From assembly GCA_020217115.1 (NCBI GenBank), contig JAIWOA010000009.1, positions 1-10,000 on the forward strand: 10,000 nt of DNA, in the 5' to 3' direction. The translations under genes and the position numbers were made by a program. The notes below the pieces were generated by a model. The model did no database searches and had not been told where the DNA came from. It worked only from the letters and a program-made list of their open reading frames with translations. Of the stretch, positions 1 through 6,290 are shown piece by piece. This DNA is from Calditerrivibrio sp. Its GTDB lineage: Bacteria > Chrysiogenota > Deferribacteres > Deferribacterales > Calditerrivibrionaceae. Positions within the stretch are counted from its first letter, which is position 1; each line of letters starts with the position of its first letter.

Positions 1-512
1 TCCATTCTAGTGAGAATATAATTGGCTGTACCATTGATTATACCATATATCTCTTTTATATTATTTGCTACAAGATCCTCTTTTAAAACCTTTATTATCG
101 GGATCCCTCCACCAACACTACCCTCAAAACAGAGCTGAAGTCCTTTTTCTTCAGCCTTTTTAAAAAGTTCTGCCCCATAAACTGCCAAAAGCGCCTTATT
201 TGCAGTCACAACATGCTTACCATTTTCAAAGGAGCCCAAAATAATATCCTTTGCAACATTGTATCCACCTATAAGTTCTACAACTATATCTATTTCTGGA
301 TCATTGATTATACTCTCTGCAGATCTATATTTAAAAGGAACCTTTTCCAGTATGCCATCGGATAATTCATCAATTTTTAAATCTGCTACAGCCCTTAGAA
401 CAATATCTATCCCAGTCTTACACCTTATAGTATCTGCATTATTTATCAGGACATCAGCAGTTCCTTTTCCAACTGTCCCATACCCCACAATACCCACATT
501 TATTTTTTTCAT
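1..512 (-). CDS. hom: homoserine dehydrogenase, N-terminal part (runs off the window)
   Basis: Homoserine dehydrogenase performs the NAD(P)H-dependent reduction of aspartate semialdehyde to homoserine, the branch leading to threonine, methionine and isoleucine, in the cytosol. Only the first 170 codons are present. The protein starts MKKINVGIVGYGTVGKG, with the Rossmann dinucleotide loop GxGxxG at residues 10-15. The family signature TANKALLA lies at 103-110, with the conserved Lys106. The segment FEGSVGGGIPII at 129-140 leads into the substrate domain. The catalytic Asp/Lys pair of the family lies beyond the window edge and cannot be checked. The ATG at 512 is preceded by GGAG at good spacing and by a strong promoter, so the start is secure. 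The gene lies downstream of the YihY gene on the same strand but has its own promoter. The identification is clear from the motifs; the cofactor preference and any C-terminal ACT domain are unknown. Confidence 0.95.
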   Translation of the reverse strand, partial: MKKINVGIVGYGTVGKGTADVLINNADTIRCKTGIDIVLRAVADLKIDELSDGILEKVPFKYRSAESIINDPEIDIVVELIGGYNVAKDIILGSFENGKHVVTANKALLAVYGAELFKKAEEKGLQLCFEGSVGGGIPIIKVLKEDLVANNIKEIYGIINGTANYILTRM

Positions 513-542
513 CTATAACTCCATAAAATATTATAATTTTTA

Positions 543-571
543 ATTGTATAACCATAATAAAATATTGTCAA
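543..571 (-). promoter_or_regulatory. sigma70-type promoter for hom
   Basis: On the minus strand, TTGACA (571-566) is followed by exactly 17 bases and then TACAAT (548-543). That is a perfect -35 and a 5/6 match to the -10. Transcription would start near 536, giving a leader of about 24 nt that contains the GGAG ribosome site of hom. It is one of the clearest promoters in the window. I see no leader peptide or attenuator in this short leader. Confidence 0.75.
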
Positions 572-622
572 GTAGAGTTAAATATAAAGACAATAAAAAA
601 GTTTTTATAAAAATTTTATAGA

Positions 623-1831
623 CTAAACTATCAACATCTTTTCGTTTGACATAAAAATACCAGAAGCAACGGCTGAATCGTTATTCAGAAACTCTCTCTG
701 TTGCATAGATATCAATAACAATAAAGAATTTTCAGTAGCACAAAGTGAAACATTATCAGATATATCAGATAGATTAAAAAAATCAAACTTGTTTATATAA
801 ATAGGCAATCCATCCTCACCCACTATTTCAAAGGAACCATCTAAAACTACTGCAAAATCCTGCGCATATTTTTTTAAATTAAGCTTTTCATCCCTATCCA
901 ACCTTACAACATTACCCTTAAGCAATTTTGACAAATAGTTCACCAGAAAAGAATTAGGGTTCTTAACTGCTTCTTCAAAAAATATCTTTATCACAACACC
1001 ATTGTAGTTTCTATCTACATAACCATACTGTGCCCAGAAAATAAACAGCAAAAAGAACATAAATATATAGGCAAGAGTAATAACTATAGAACTTAAAGCA
1101 CCATAAACAGCATTATAAAAGGATACATTATAAAAATATTTAAATGACATATTCAGAAAATACAAAGATATCATAAAATATAAAGATACCTTTAAAGAAT
1201 TAAATAAACTTATTCTTCGCATAGAAAGAAAATAATATGCGACAAAAAAAAGAACAAAGAATATCACCACTGGAACTACTGAAAGCTCACCAAGCTTATC
1301 AAGAATACCTGAAAAATCGATATCAAGATAAAAAACAAGAAATTTTTCTATCGTTACAAGCATAATTTTAATGATTATTGTGATCAAAATCATAAAAAGA
1401 AATGCAAAGTACAGCATGAAAGGTATTAGACTATGAAGTATCGTCTCCTTAAGCTCTCTGATACGAAATATTTTTTTAAAAACCTTATTGATTGATCTTA
1501 AGAAAAGGGTAGATGTAAAAAAAATAGTTATAAATCCAAAGACACCAAAACCAACCCCCTTACTAACAGACATCATATCGTATAGATCGAAACTGTCCAA
1601 ATATGCAAAATGTATACTTTTCATCATAGCATCAACTATATCAAGGGTTTCAGGAAATATAAAAATAATTTTTTGAAAAACAACTCCAAGTATTATTAAC
1701 ATTGGAACAAAAGACAACAATGCATAGTAAGTTACTGCAGCATTGAGTATAACTATTTCATTACTAAATAGATACATAACAGAAATTAAAATTTTTAGTA
1801 AAAATTTTATGACTAATTCTTTAATTCTCAT
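623..1831 (-). CDS. YihY/BrkB-family inner-membrane protein with a C-terminal cNMP-binding-like domain
   Basis: This is a 402-aa integral membrane protein. Residues about 25-275 form the YihY/UPF0761 (formerly BrkB, 'RNase BN') domain. It has about six hydrophobic segments (roughly 31-58, 95-112, 133-160, 183-203, 212-230, 245-268), the early LNAAVTYYALLSFVP motif at 29-43, and the family signature around YNAVYGALSS at 239-248. The usual GAE after the last helix reads WAQYG. The family's function is not settled. The soluble tail (about 306-402) is unusual: residues 322-384 (VVLDGSFEIVGEDG, then FFNL, then a LLLLIS strand and REFL) resemble a degenerate cyclic-nucleotide-binding beta-roll without a phosphate-binding cassette. 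Start choice: ATG at 1831 gives a typical N-terminus but has no clear ribosome site. The frame stays open to a TTG at 1879, where AAGGAG sits only 1 base away, which is too close. The membrane family is sure; the start and the tail assignment are less so. Confidence 0.82.
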   Translation of the reverse strand: MRIKELVIKFLLKILISVMYLFSNEIVILNAAVTYYALLSFVPMLIILGVVFQKIIFIFPETLDIVDAMMKSIHFAYLDSFDLYDMMSVSKGVGFGVFGFITIFFTSTLFLRSINKVFKKIFRIRELKETILHSLIPFMLYFAFLFMILITIIIKIMLVTIEKFLVFYLDIDFSGILDKLGELSVVPVVIFFVLFFVAYYFLSMRRISLFNSLKVSLYFMISLYFLNMSFKYFYNVSFYNAVYGALSSIVITLAYIFMFFLLFIFWAQYGYVDRNYNGVVIKIFFEEAVKNPNSFLVNYLSKLLKGNVVRLDRDEKLNLKKYAQDFAVVLDGSFEIVGEDGLPIYINKFDFFNLSDISDNVSLCATENSLLLLISMQQREFLNNDSAVASGIFMSNEKMLIV

Positions 1832-1884
1832 GGCAACAATGATACAATAAAAATCAAAAAAAACAATCTCAAAAAACAATCTCC

Positions 1885-1913
1885 TTGTCTTTTTAATAAA
1901 AATATCATATTAA
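1885..1913 (+). promoter_or_regulatory. possible promoter for the Acs-like gene
   Basis: TTGTCT (1885-1890), 17 bases, then TATTAA (1908-1913) is a 4/6 plus 4/6 match upstream of the ATG at 1941. AGGA at 1930-1933 serves as the ribosome site. The surrounding bases are so AT-rich that other -10 choices such as TAATAT at 1911 are equally possible. The same 1832-1940 stretch must also drive the YihY gene on the other strand, so this is a divergent control region. Confidence 0.35.
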
Positions 1914-1940
1914 TATATAAAAATGTTTTAGGATAATTGT

Positions 1941-3815
1941 ATGATACAGGAAAAGCTAAGCGAACTAAATGAAAAATATAACAGAAACCAATTCAGCAAA
2001 GAAGAAATTGATAAACTATTTTCATACGATTTTACAAAATTGATAGACTATGTAGGAAAGAATTTTATTGATTGGAATAATCCCTACTCAGAAGCTTTTA
2101 CTTATAATAATAAGCCAAAGTATTCATTTTTTTCTGGAGGTAAATTAGACCCGATATACAATATTTTAGGTAAACATCTAAACACAAATAAAAAGAACAA
2201 AGCAGCAATCATATGGAGGGGAACAGATTTTACAGAAAGAATTTTTACATATCAGTCCCTACATTTTGAAATGCTAAAATTTGCATACTCATTAAAAAAA
2301 TTGGGTTTAAAGAAGAATGATAAGGTTCTTATATACTTACCCAATATCCCTGAAACAATAATTTCGATGCTTGCATGCCTGAGAATTGGAGCTATACATG
2401 GGCTTTACCATCATAGCTATTCTGCTGATTCTTTATCCGAAAGAATAGACAACTGTAAGCCAGAGATAATTATAACAACAGACTATTCACTTACAGGAAC
2501 TGAAGTAGATATAAAATCGAAAGTAGACGAAGCTTTAAATAAATCTAATCACAAACCGAAACATGTTATTGTTGTAGAAAGGATCCCCAAAAAAACACAT
2601 ATGAAACCGATAAGGGACTTGTGGTATCATGATCTTTTGAGTGATACAGATTTTTCCAGTGCAGCATCGCTGGAAAAAGTTACCCTTGATAGTAACGATC
2701 CTATATTTTTTATGATAACCCCTACAAATTTTTCAGAACCAAAAGGGCTATTATACGACGTTGCAGGATTTCTTGCATGGACCCACTTCACATACAATCT
2801 ACTATTTGATCCAAATGACAATGATACTATATGGAATACTTCAGATATTGCATGGATGAATGGGCATAATTTTGGTGTTTATGGACCCCTCATGTCTGGA
2901 TCAACAACTGTAATTTTTGAAGATGCACTTACCTTTGAAAATGCAAAAAGATTTTACGGAATAATAGAAAGGTATAAAGTGAATAAATGCTATACAACTC
3001 CTCGAATTATGAAAACCCTTATGAATGCAGATATGAAGAAAAAAATAAATTCTCCAATAAAATCTATAGAGTTGCTATTTTTAGGGGGAGAGGCTATTGA
3101 AGAGGATGTTCTGGATTGGACATTTAAAAAAATAGTGTCAAAGTCTGCACCTATTTTGAATATCTATTCCCAAACAGAAATAGGTGGAGCAATTGTTGCA
3201 CAAATACCAGGGTATTCACTGGTGAAGAGAAATTCCATTGGACAAGCACTTCCGGGTATTCAGGTTGGAATATATGATGGGATAACAAAAACAAAGATAG
3301 AGTATCCACAGTTAAGGGGCATTTTTATGGTTGAAAAACCTGTAATGTCTATGTGTAAGAAACTTTGTAACGATGATGAACTGTTCATAAAAACTTTCTG
3401 GAAAGGGTATGACTCGAATTATGTTTTTAGGACAGGTGATAGTGCATATTTTGATGAAGAACAAAACATATTCCTTACAGGAAGAGTCGATGAAGTTATT
3501 CATGTAGCAGGTAAACGTGTAAATATTGCTCAGGTAGAAGAAGCTATAAATAAAAATAAATTTGTAAAAGAATCTGCCATTATTATCCTCAATGATGAAA
3601 AAAAAGGTGATTCAATGATCGCCTTTTGTGTATTACAGAAAAAAATAGATGAAAGTCTCCATAAAAGGATAATGGATGAAATACATGAGACCATACTTGA
3701 GGAGCTTGGAGAGGTCGTTTTACCTCAAGAAATAAAATTTGTTCGGGTTTTGCCCAAAGGTGCTGATGGTACAGTTTTAAAAGATCTGTTAAAAGAGATT
3801 GCAATGCAAATGTAA
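1941..3815 (+). CDS. acetyl-CoA synthetase-like acyl-CoA ligase with altered ATP-binding loop and missing adenylation lysine
   Basis: This 624-aa protein belongs to the ANL adenylating superfamily and is closest in layout to acetyl-CoA synthetase (Acs, usually about 630-660 aa). Retained features are FFSGGKLDPIYN in the N-terminal segment, IWNTSDIAWMNGH (297-309), YSQTEIGG (409-416, motif A5), RTGD (497-500, ribose-binding Asp) and the hinge GRVDEVIHVAGKR (514-526, motif A8). Two key sites are changed. The phosphate-binding loop, normally like TSGSTGKPKG, reads TPTNFSEPKG (260-269). The C-terminal PKTRSGK motif reads PKGADGT, so the catalytic and acetylatable lysine is Thr611. The acyl-pocket Trp before the QTE of Acs is Ser410. 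A true acetate-CoA ligase is therefore doubtful. It may be a pseudoenzyme, do only the thioester half-reaction, or use another substrate. The reading frame is intact, which argues for function. The start has AGGA 7 bases upstream of the ATG. No gene symbol is given because activity is uncertain. Confidence 0.8.
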   Translation: MIQEKLSELNEKYNRNQFSKEEIDKLFSYDFTKLIDYVGKNFIDWNNPYSEAFTYNNKPKYSFFSGGKLDPIYNILGKHLNTNKKNKAAIIWRGTDFTERIFTYQSLHFEMLKFAYSLKKLGLKKNDKVLIYLPNIPETIISMLACLRIGAIHGLYHHSYSADSLSERIDNCKPEIIITTDYSLTGTEVDIKSKVDEALNKSNHKPKHVIVVERIPKKTHMKPIRDLWYHDLLSDTDFSSAASLEKVTLDSNDPIFFMITPTNFSEPKGLLYDVAGFLAWTHFTYNLLFDPNDNDTIWNTSDIAWMNGHNFGVYGPLMSGSTTVIFEDALTFENAKRFYGIIERYKVNKCYTTPRIMKTLMNADMKKKINSPIKSIELLFLGGEAIEEDVLDWTFKKIVSKSAPILNIYSQTEIGGAIVAQIPGYSLVKRNSIGQALPGIQVGIYDGITKTKIEYPQLRGIFMVEKPVMSMCKKLCNDDELFIKTFWKGYDSNYVFRTGDSAYFDEEQNIFLTGRVDEVIHVAGKRVNIAQVEEAINKNKFVKESAIIILNDEKKGDSMIAFCVLQKKIDESLHKRIMDEIHETILEELGEVVLPQEIKFVRVLPKGADGTVLKDLLKEIAMQM

Positions 3816-3827
3816 TTAGTATATAAT
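3799..3827 (+). promoter_or_regulatory. promoter for the CBS-domain gene inside the end of the Acs-like gene
   Basis: TTGCAA (3799-3804), 17 bases, then a perfect TATAAT (3822-3827) lies across the last codons and stop of the Acs-like gene. Transcription would begin near 3834, about 29 nt before the CBS-protein ATG, leaving its GAGGG ribosome site in the leader. This suggests the CBS gene can be expressed independently of the upstream gene. Confidence 0.55.
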
Positions 3828-3862
3828 AAAGTTTTCGATAATCAAAAATAGAGGGAAATCTG

Positions 3863-4273
3863 ATGAAAGTAAAAGATATTATGACGAAAAATGTTGTAAC
3901 TGCGAATGAAAATGATTGCATGAGGGATGTGGCATTAAAACTTAGAGAAAAAAAGATTACAGGACTACCAGTAATTGATGATTCCGGTAATGTGGTGGGT
4001 GTATTTAGTGAAACAGATATTCTGAGCAGATTGCCGGATATACTGATGGATGCAGACAAAATACCATTAATAGATGTAAAGGAACTTACCGACCCAAAGG
4101 TGAAGGATGTCATGACATCTCCAGCAATAACAGTTTCTCCAGAAGATGATCTAAAAACTGTTGCTGAAATATTTTTGTACAAATATATTCATAGAGTTCC
4201 AGTTGTAGAAAATGGTAAATTAGTTGGGATAGTGTCCCTGGGTGACCTTTTAAAAGCTTTTTTATCCAGATAA
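3863..4273 (+). CDS. two-CBS-domain (Bateman module) protein
   Basis: This 136-aa soluble protein consists of little more than a tandem CBS pair. CBS1 spans about 1-56 (KVKDIMTKNV ... GLPVIDDSGNVVGVFSETDIL) and CBS2 about 79-134 (KVKDVMTSPAITVSPEDDL ... RVPVVENGKLVGIVSLGDLL). Such pairs usually bind adenine nucleotides (AMP, ADP, ATP) or S-adenosylmethionine and work as sensors or as partners of another protein. There is no output domain. The start has GAGGG about 7 bases upstream. The gene follows the Acs-like gene by 47 bases on the same strand, with a likely promoter between them. A link to the Acs-like protein, whose family makes AMP, is only an inference. The 3' end lies 4 bases from the stop codon of the convergent membrane-protein gene. 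The domain call is very secure; the ligand and partner are unknown. Confidence 0.93.
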   Translation: MKVKDIMTKNVVTANENDCMRDVALKLREKKITGLPVIDDSGNVVGVFSETDILSRLPDILMDADKIPLIDVKELTDPKVKDVMTSPAITVSPEDDLKTVAEIFLYKYIHRVPVVENGKLVGIVSLGDLLKAFLSR

Positions 4274-4277
4274 GATA

Positions 4278-4526
4278 CTATTCAAGCATTCTTACTATTG
4301 TAGCAACGATGACACCAGTTATTGTGCCATCTACTAATGCCCAGATAGCTCCCTTTAGCAAACCACTAAGATTATCTGGATCAAATCCTTTATATATAGC
4401 TGACATTGTTTCTACAAATCTACGCATCCTGTTGAATTTGTACAACATTATGATAAAAATGTAGAAAAAGAGATTTATCAAAACTACAAAAATAATTATT
4501 TTGTTGTAGTACCAGATATTATCCAT
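4278..4526 (-). CDS. small two-helix membrane protein of unknown function
   Basis: This 82-aa protein has two predicted membrane helices, about 9-30 and 55-79, joined by a short basic and polar segment (KFNRMRRF at 30-37). The second half (GLLKGAIWALVDGTITGVIVA, within 55-75) recalls the 'GxIWGFVDGFxGG' helix of small bacterial proteins annotated as 'bacteriophage holin', but the match is by eye and short. The ATG overlaps the stop of the PHP gene upstream by 8 bases (ATGGATAA), with GGAG about 13 bases before it. Translation is therefore probably coupled to the PHP gene. The overlap, the same strand and the sensible helix pattern support a real gene. Nothing in the sequence assigns a function, and a lytic role should not be assumed. 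Confidence 0.7.
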   Translation of the reverse strand: MDNIWYYNKIIIFVVLINLFFYIFIIMLYKFNRMRRFVETMSAIYKGFDPDNLSGLLKGAIWALVDGTITGVIVATIVRMLE

Positions 4527-5352
4527 TTTTTTCTAATCTCTCCAGCATTTTGTTAAAATAAAAATCGGAATCTGAGCAACCATGTACACCAAGATATACA
4601 GAATCTTTATTTTCTCCATGGAAATCACTACCAGCGGATACTAATAATTCAAGTTCCTTTGCAATATTTAAGTACTTTTTGGAAAAAATCTCTGAATGTA
4701 AAGAACAAAAGGACTCTATGCCATCAAGCCCCATATCCTTCAAATTTCTAAAAAAATTCAGATTAAATCTATCATCTTTACCAAGGGTAACAGGATGAGC
4801 CAAAATAGATAAACCACCTGCTGATTTTATTAATCTGATGGAATCTTCCACACTTAACCTCTTTTTATCCACATATATCTTCTTTCCCTTTCCAAGATAT
4901 TTGTCGAAAGCCTCTTCAATGGAACTTACAATCCCCTCTCTTCTCATAAATTTTGCAATATGAGGTCTTCCAAGCTCCCCATAGGCTTCACAATCGATCT
5001 CCCCAATATCTACAACACGCCCCAATAATTCTGACAACATATTTATTATAATAACATTTCTCTCTTTTCTAAATTTTTTTAGCTGTTCAAGAGATGAAAG
5101 AAGATCTTTATTATTATAATCTATAAATAATCCAACCATATGGAATGTTCCGTCGTCATAGTCTACACTTATCTCGACACCGGGTATCCTTTTAACCTTT
5201 GAATTTCCATTCATAAAGATATCTATACCATCAACAGTATCATGATCTGTAAGTGCAAGGGCATTAAGACCAATCTTTTCTGCCAACTTTAGAATCTCCT
5301 CAGGATTTAGAGTACCGTCAGAAAAATTGGAATGACAATGTAAGTCAACCAT
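4519..5352 (-). CDS. PHP-domain metal-dependent phosphoesterase (RNase AM/YciV type)
   Basis: This 277-aa cytosolic enzyme belongs to the PHP family. Its closest characterised relatives are YciV/RNase AM (5'-3' exonuclease on short RNA) and 3',5'-nucleotide bisphosphate phosphatases. The full set of metal ligands is visible: HCHSNFSDGT (His5, His7, Asp12), LTDHDT (Asp36, His37), Glu60, His71 (FHMVG), GRPHIAKF (His131), LAHP (His186), and GSDFHG (Asp243, His245). The segment 128-190, with the inserted helical part and a KKIYVDK stretch, is typical of the YciV branch and not of HisK or the DNA polymerase PHP domain. The ATG at 5352 has AAGGAG 6 bases upstream, so the start is secure. It heads a two-gene unit with the small membrane protein and is divergent from the LPS-export operon. 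Substrate choice between RNA ends and pAp-like nucleotides cannot be told from the sequence. Confidence 0.9.
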   Translation of the reverse strand: MVDLHCHSNFSDGTLNPEEILKLAEKIGLNALALTDHDTVDGIDIFMNGNSKVKRIPGVEISVDYDDGTFHMVGLFIDYNNKDLLSSLEQLKKFRKERNVIIINMLSELLGRVVDIGEIDCEAYGELGRPHIAKFMRREGIVSSIEEAFDKYLGKGKKIYVDKKRLSVEDSIRLIKSAGGLSILAHPVTLGKDDRFNLNFFRNLKDMGLDGIESFCSLHSEIFSKKYLNIAKELELLVSAGSDFHGENKDSVYLGVHGCSDSDFYFNKMLERLEKNG

Positions 5353-5362
5353 TAATTTCTCC

Positions 5363-5391
5363 TTGATTATAAAATTATTTTTCCATATAAT
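5363..5391 (+). promoter_or_regulatory. promoter of the membrane/LPS-export operon, possibly giving a leaderless mRNA
   Basis: TTGATT (5363-5368), 17 bases, then a perfect TATAAT (5386-5391) lies with the -10 ending only 6 bases before the ATG at 5398. The predicted transcription start, 6-8 bases past the -10, falls on or next to that ATG. No ribosome-binding sequence lies between them. The -35 also overlaps the ribosome site (CTCCTT on this strand, 5359-5364) of the divergent PHP gene. Confidence 0.55.
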
Positions 5392-5397
5392 ATCAAA

Positions 5398-5778
5398 ATG
5401 ATCAATTTACAGTTTATATTATATAAATTTTTTGTCAATGTAATTGGTATAGGCTTTTCTGCATTTTTGTTTAAACATGTTGAAATAAAATCATTTAGTG
5501 CACTCATTATAAGTGGACTGGTTCTGTTTTTAGCAAATGTCTTTATAAAACCTCTCTTGATAATTATAACTCTTCCCCTTCAAATAATTTCAATGGGTTT
5601 ATTTTACTTTATAATAAATGCAGTAATTGTACTAATTGTATCGTCATTAGTTAACGGTTTTATTGTAGATGGATTGTGGACTGCAATAGGCGTTAGTCTT
5701 ACAATAGGCTTCGTAAATCTTATTTTTGACATTTTTTACAATAAACCAAACATCCATTTCAGGTTCAGGAGATTCTAA
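5398..5778 (+). CDS. PF04020-type (phage holin superfamily IV / YvlD-like) four-helix membrane protein
   Basis: This 126-aa protein is almost entirely hydrophobic, with four membrane segments at about 5-24, 32-50, 54-83 and 93-114 and a basic tail (FRFRRF). The arrangement ANVFIKPLLIIITLPLQIIS, then GLFYFIINAVIVLIVSSLV, then the short GFIVDGLWTA link, is the hallmark of the PF04020 family. That family is often misnamed a phage holin but is common on chromosomes, and its function is unknown. It is the first gene of the operon leading to lptF and lptG; its stop is 2 bases before the next ATG. The ATG has no ribosome site (see the promoter entry), and no later in-frame ATG fits the family's N-terminus. 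The family call is strong and the role unknown. Its place in this operon hints at an envelope function. Confidence 0.88.
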   Translation: MINLQFILYKFFVNVIGIGFSAFLFKHVEIKSFSALIISGLVLFLANVFIKPLLIIITLPLQIISMGLFYFIINAVIVLIVSSLVNGFIVDGLWTAIGVSLTIGFVNLIFDIFYNKPNIHFRFRRF

Positions 5779-5780
5779 GA

Positions 5781-6290
5781 ATGGTTGTGGATAATGGTGA
5801 AATAAAAGATGACCTTGAACGATTTGAAAACTTGATAAAGATGATAAATTTTGACTACGAACGTTTCTTTGCAAAGATATTGAAACACCCTCCAATTGTT
5901 TACGAAAGGGAGGTAAATAAGCTGATAGCGAAATATAATTTAAATACGATCACCAATCCAACATTGAGATTTAAATTTAATAATCTGGTAGCCAGATATC
6001 TGACTTTTAGAGATAAATGGAATAAAAGGATGATGGAATTTGAAGGTATAAAAAAAACACCCTTCATAAAAATAGCTGAAAGTGACCTTAATAAAGAGGA
6101 TAAAACAAAAAATAAAATAGACTTTGAGAGTGAACTTGATAAATTACCACCAAATATTGACAGAAATAAAATATCAAAACTGATAGAAAATAAGATAGAG
6201 GAATACAGAACTAAAGGTGTTGAAAACTTAGAAGTTAAAATAAGTATAGTTGAGAATAAACCAAAATTAATTATAAGGCCAATCAAATGA
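5781..6290 (+). CDS. uncharacterised soluble protein resembling the MXAN_5187 C-terminal domain family
   Basis: This 169-aa, highly charged protein has no signal peptide or membrane segment. Residues 22-85 (INFDYERFFAKI, HPP at 36-38, LRFKFNNLVARYLTFRDKW at 62-80) resemble, from memory, the helical part of the MXAN_5187 C-terminal family in delta-proteobacteria and relatives. There the same FxYERFF, PP and RFKFN..RY patterns occur. Residues 92-125 are a polar linker rich in Lys, Asp and Glu. Residues 128-169 form a helix followed by two beta-strands (VENLEVKISIVENKPKLIIRP), again as in that family. The function of the family is unknown to me. AGGAG at 5767-5771 lies inside the end of the previous gene, 9 bases before the ATG. 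The stop overlaps the next start as ATGA. Expression is thus tied to the membrane protein before it and DUF1820 after it. Confidence 0.78.
   Translation: MVVDNGEIKDDLERFENLIKMINFDYERFFAKILKHPPIVYEREVNKLIAKYNLNTITNPTLRFKFNNLVARYLTFRDKWNKRMMEFEGIKKTPFIKIAESDLNKEDKTKNKIDFESELDKLPPNIDRNKISKLIENKIEEYRTKGVENLEVKISIVENKPKLIIRPIK

Noticed and set aside
259..543. A 94-codon plus-strand frame.
   Set aside because: It lies opposite homoserine dehydrogenase, which has clear motifs and a promoter.
600..622. A TATAAAAATTTTATA-like palindrome after the YihY stop as a terminator.
   Set aside because: It consists only of A-T pairs with almost no loop and no distinct U tract; stability is negligible in this AT-rich background.
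3589..4182. A 197-codon open frame on the minus strand across the end of the Acs-like gene and the CBS gene.
   Set aside because: It is antisense to two well-supported genes, its product is serine/phenylalanine-rich without recognisable domains, and it crosses the plus-strand promoter between the genes. It is a shadow frame.
5398..5778. Reading the PF04020 protein as evidence of a prophage.
   Set aside because: The 'phage holin' label of this family is historical; there are no phage genes nearby and the gene leads an LPS-export operon.
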